Origin: Rheinheimera oceanensis
GTDB taxonomy: Bacteria > Pseudomonadota > Gammaproteobacteria > Enterobacterales > Alteromonadaceae
NCBI RefSeq assembly: GCF_018831085.1
Contig: NZ_JAGPNM010000002.1
Coordinates: 1-64,000 of the forward strand
Reading direction: 5' to 3'
Length of the DNA: 64,000 nt
In this document: positions 63,588-64,000 of the stretch, one piece after another
How positions within the stretch are numbered: position 1 is the first letter of the stretch
How the letters are laid out: each line of letters starts with the position of its first letter
Program-made: the position numbers and the translations under genes
The notes under the pieces: generated by a model
What the model was told of the DNA's origin: nothing
Databases searched by the model: none
The model's input: only the letters and a program-made list of their open reading frames with translations

Positions 63588-64000
63588 ATGGCCTTTGAAT
63601 TACCAGCATTACCTTATGCAAAAGACGCGTTAGCGCCACACATTTCCGCAGAAACTCTGGAGTACCATTACGGCAAGCACCACAATACTTACGTGGTAAA
63701 ACTAAATGGCTTGATTGAAGGCACGCCTTTTGCCGGTAAATCACTGGAAGATATCGTTCGTACCTCTGAAGGTGGCATTTTCAATAACGCCGCTCAGGTA
63801 TGGAACCACACTTTCTACTGGCACTGCTTATCACCAAACGGTGGTGGCGAGCCAACAGGTGCGCTGGCCGACGCTATCAATGCCAAATGGGGCTCTTTTG
63901 CTGCATTTAAAACCGCCTTTAACGACAAAGCCGTAAACAACTTTGGTTCAAGCTGGACCTGGTTAGTGAAAAAAGCTGATGGCAGCCTGGATATCGTTAA
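63588..64000 (+). CDS. sodB: Superoxide dismutase [Fe], partial (3' end beyond window)
   Basis: The frame runs open from ATG 63588 (GGAG upstream) to the window end. The first 137 residues show [20 protein letters not shown], the metal-binding His in [10 protein letters not shown] and [10 protein letters not shown], and FGSSWTWLV. The full protein is about 190-195 residues; the last metal ligands (DxWxHxY) lie outside. It converts superoxide to peroxide in the cytoplasm; the sequence resembles SodB rather than the Mn enzyme, by eye. Confidence 0.94.
   Translation, partial: MAFELPALPYAKDALAPHISAETLEYHYGKHHNTYVVKLNGLIEGTPFAGKSLEDIVRTSEGGIFNNAAQVWNHTFYWHCLSPNGGGEPTGALADAINAKWGSFAAFKTAFNDKAVNNFGSSWTWLVKKADGSLDIV

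Overview
The window looks like chromosome from a gammaproteobacterium of the Alteromonadales, most like Rheinheimera, Alishewanella or relatives. This rests on recognisable proteins and synteny: ArcA/ArcB, gcvA-ygdD-rlmM, dnaQ divergent from rnhA, fabB divergent from mnmC, a MotY homologue, a TIGR03503 protein beside dnaQ, and an E. coli-type rRNA leader. The genus is inference. The left edge lies just upstream of an rRNA operon that runs leftwards out of the window. The right edge cuts sodB.

Layout. 1-443: rrn leader and three tandem rrn promoters. 0.4-3.2 kb: divergent GNAT/C39-peptidase and RLAN ATP-grasp genes, an uncharacterised amidoligase system. 3.2-3.5 kb: hairpins and tRNA-Leu(CAG). 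3.5-6.4 kb: operon udk - nucleoside transporter - 2OG/Fe(II) oxygenase. 6.5-11 kb: a large TonB-dependent receptor and a secreted EEP-fold phosphohydrolase. 11-18 kb: housekeeping RNA/DNA maintenance (rlmM, ygdD, gcvA, yggX, mutY, trmB, rsmC). 18-23 kb: a CHASE/HAMP histidine kinase, then arcA and arcB, adjacent and convergent. 23-31.5 kb: a cyanophycinase-like secreted protein without its serine nucleophile, then gltBD. 31.5-36 kb: two uncharacterised lipoproteins, one other unknown protein and an S9 (DPP-IV-like) peptidase.

36.1-41.6 kb is the accessory heart of the window. Short unrelated gene groups alternate with copies of a roughly 40-bp repeat that carries a GCCGGGG/CCCCGGC hairpin: a Sel1 protein with a glycine-zipper membrane protein and a 3-TM partner, a two-domain TlpA-like protein, an NTF2-like protein, an unknown protein with a lipoprotein, and a decayed toxin-antitoxin module. 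The Sel1/membrane-protein operon lies between two 38-bp direct repeats that differ at one base. The best reading is a repeat-punctuated cassette island holding at least one candidate toxin-immunity pair.

41.6-51.3 kb: mixed accessory metabolism (SDR plus NADP-dependent reductase with a divergent LysR regulator, a GNAT gene, an orphan XRE regulator, AcuI/YhdH, alpha/beta hydrolases, a secreted nuclease, membrane proteins). 51.5-52.4 kb: five identical tandem tRNA-Asp genes, followed downstream by three identical-period degenerate tRNA-Asp-like units, each with its own terminator. 52.5-64 kb: conserved core genes (TIGR03503, dnaQ, rnhA, glutathione peroxidase, a GshB-like ATP-grasp, fabB with a FabR-like operator, mnmC, motY, rnt, grxD, sodB). 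Many start codons were moved inwards from the longest open frame on the basis of Shine-Dalgarno placement and family length.
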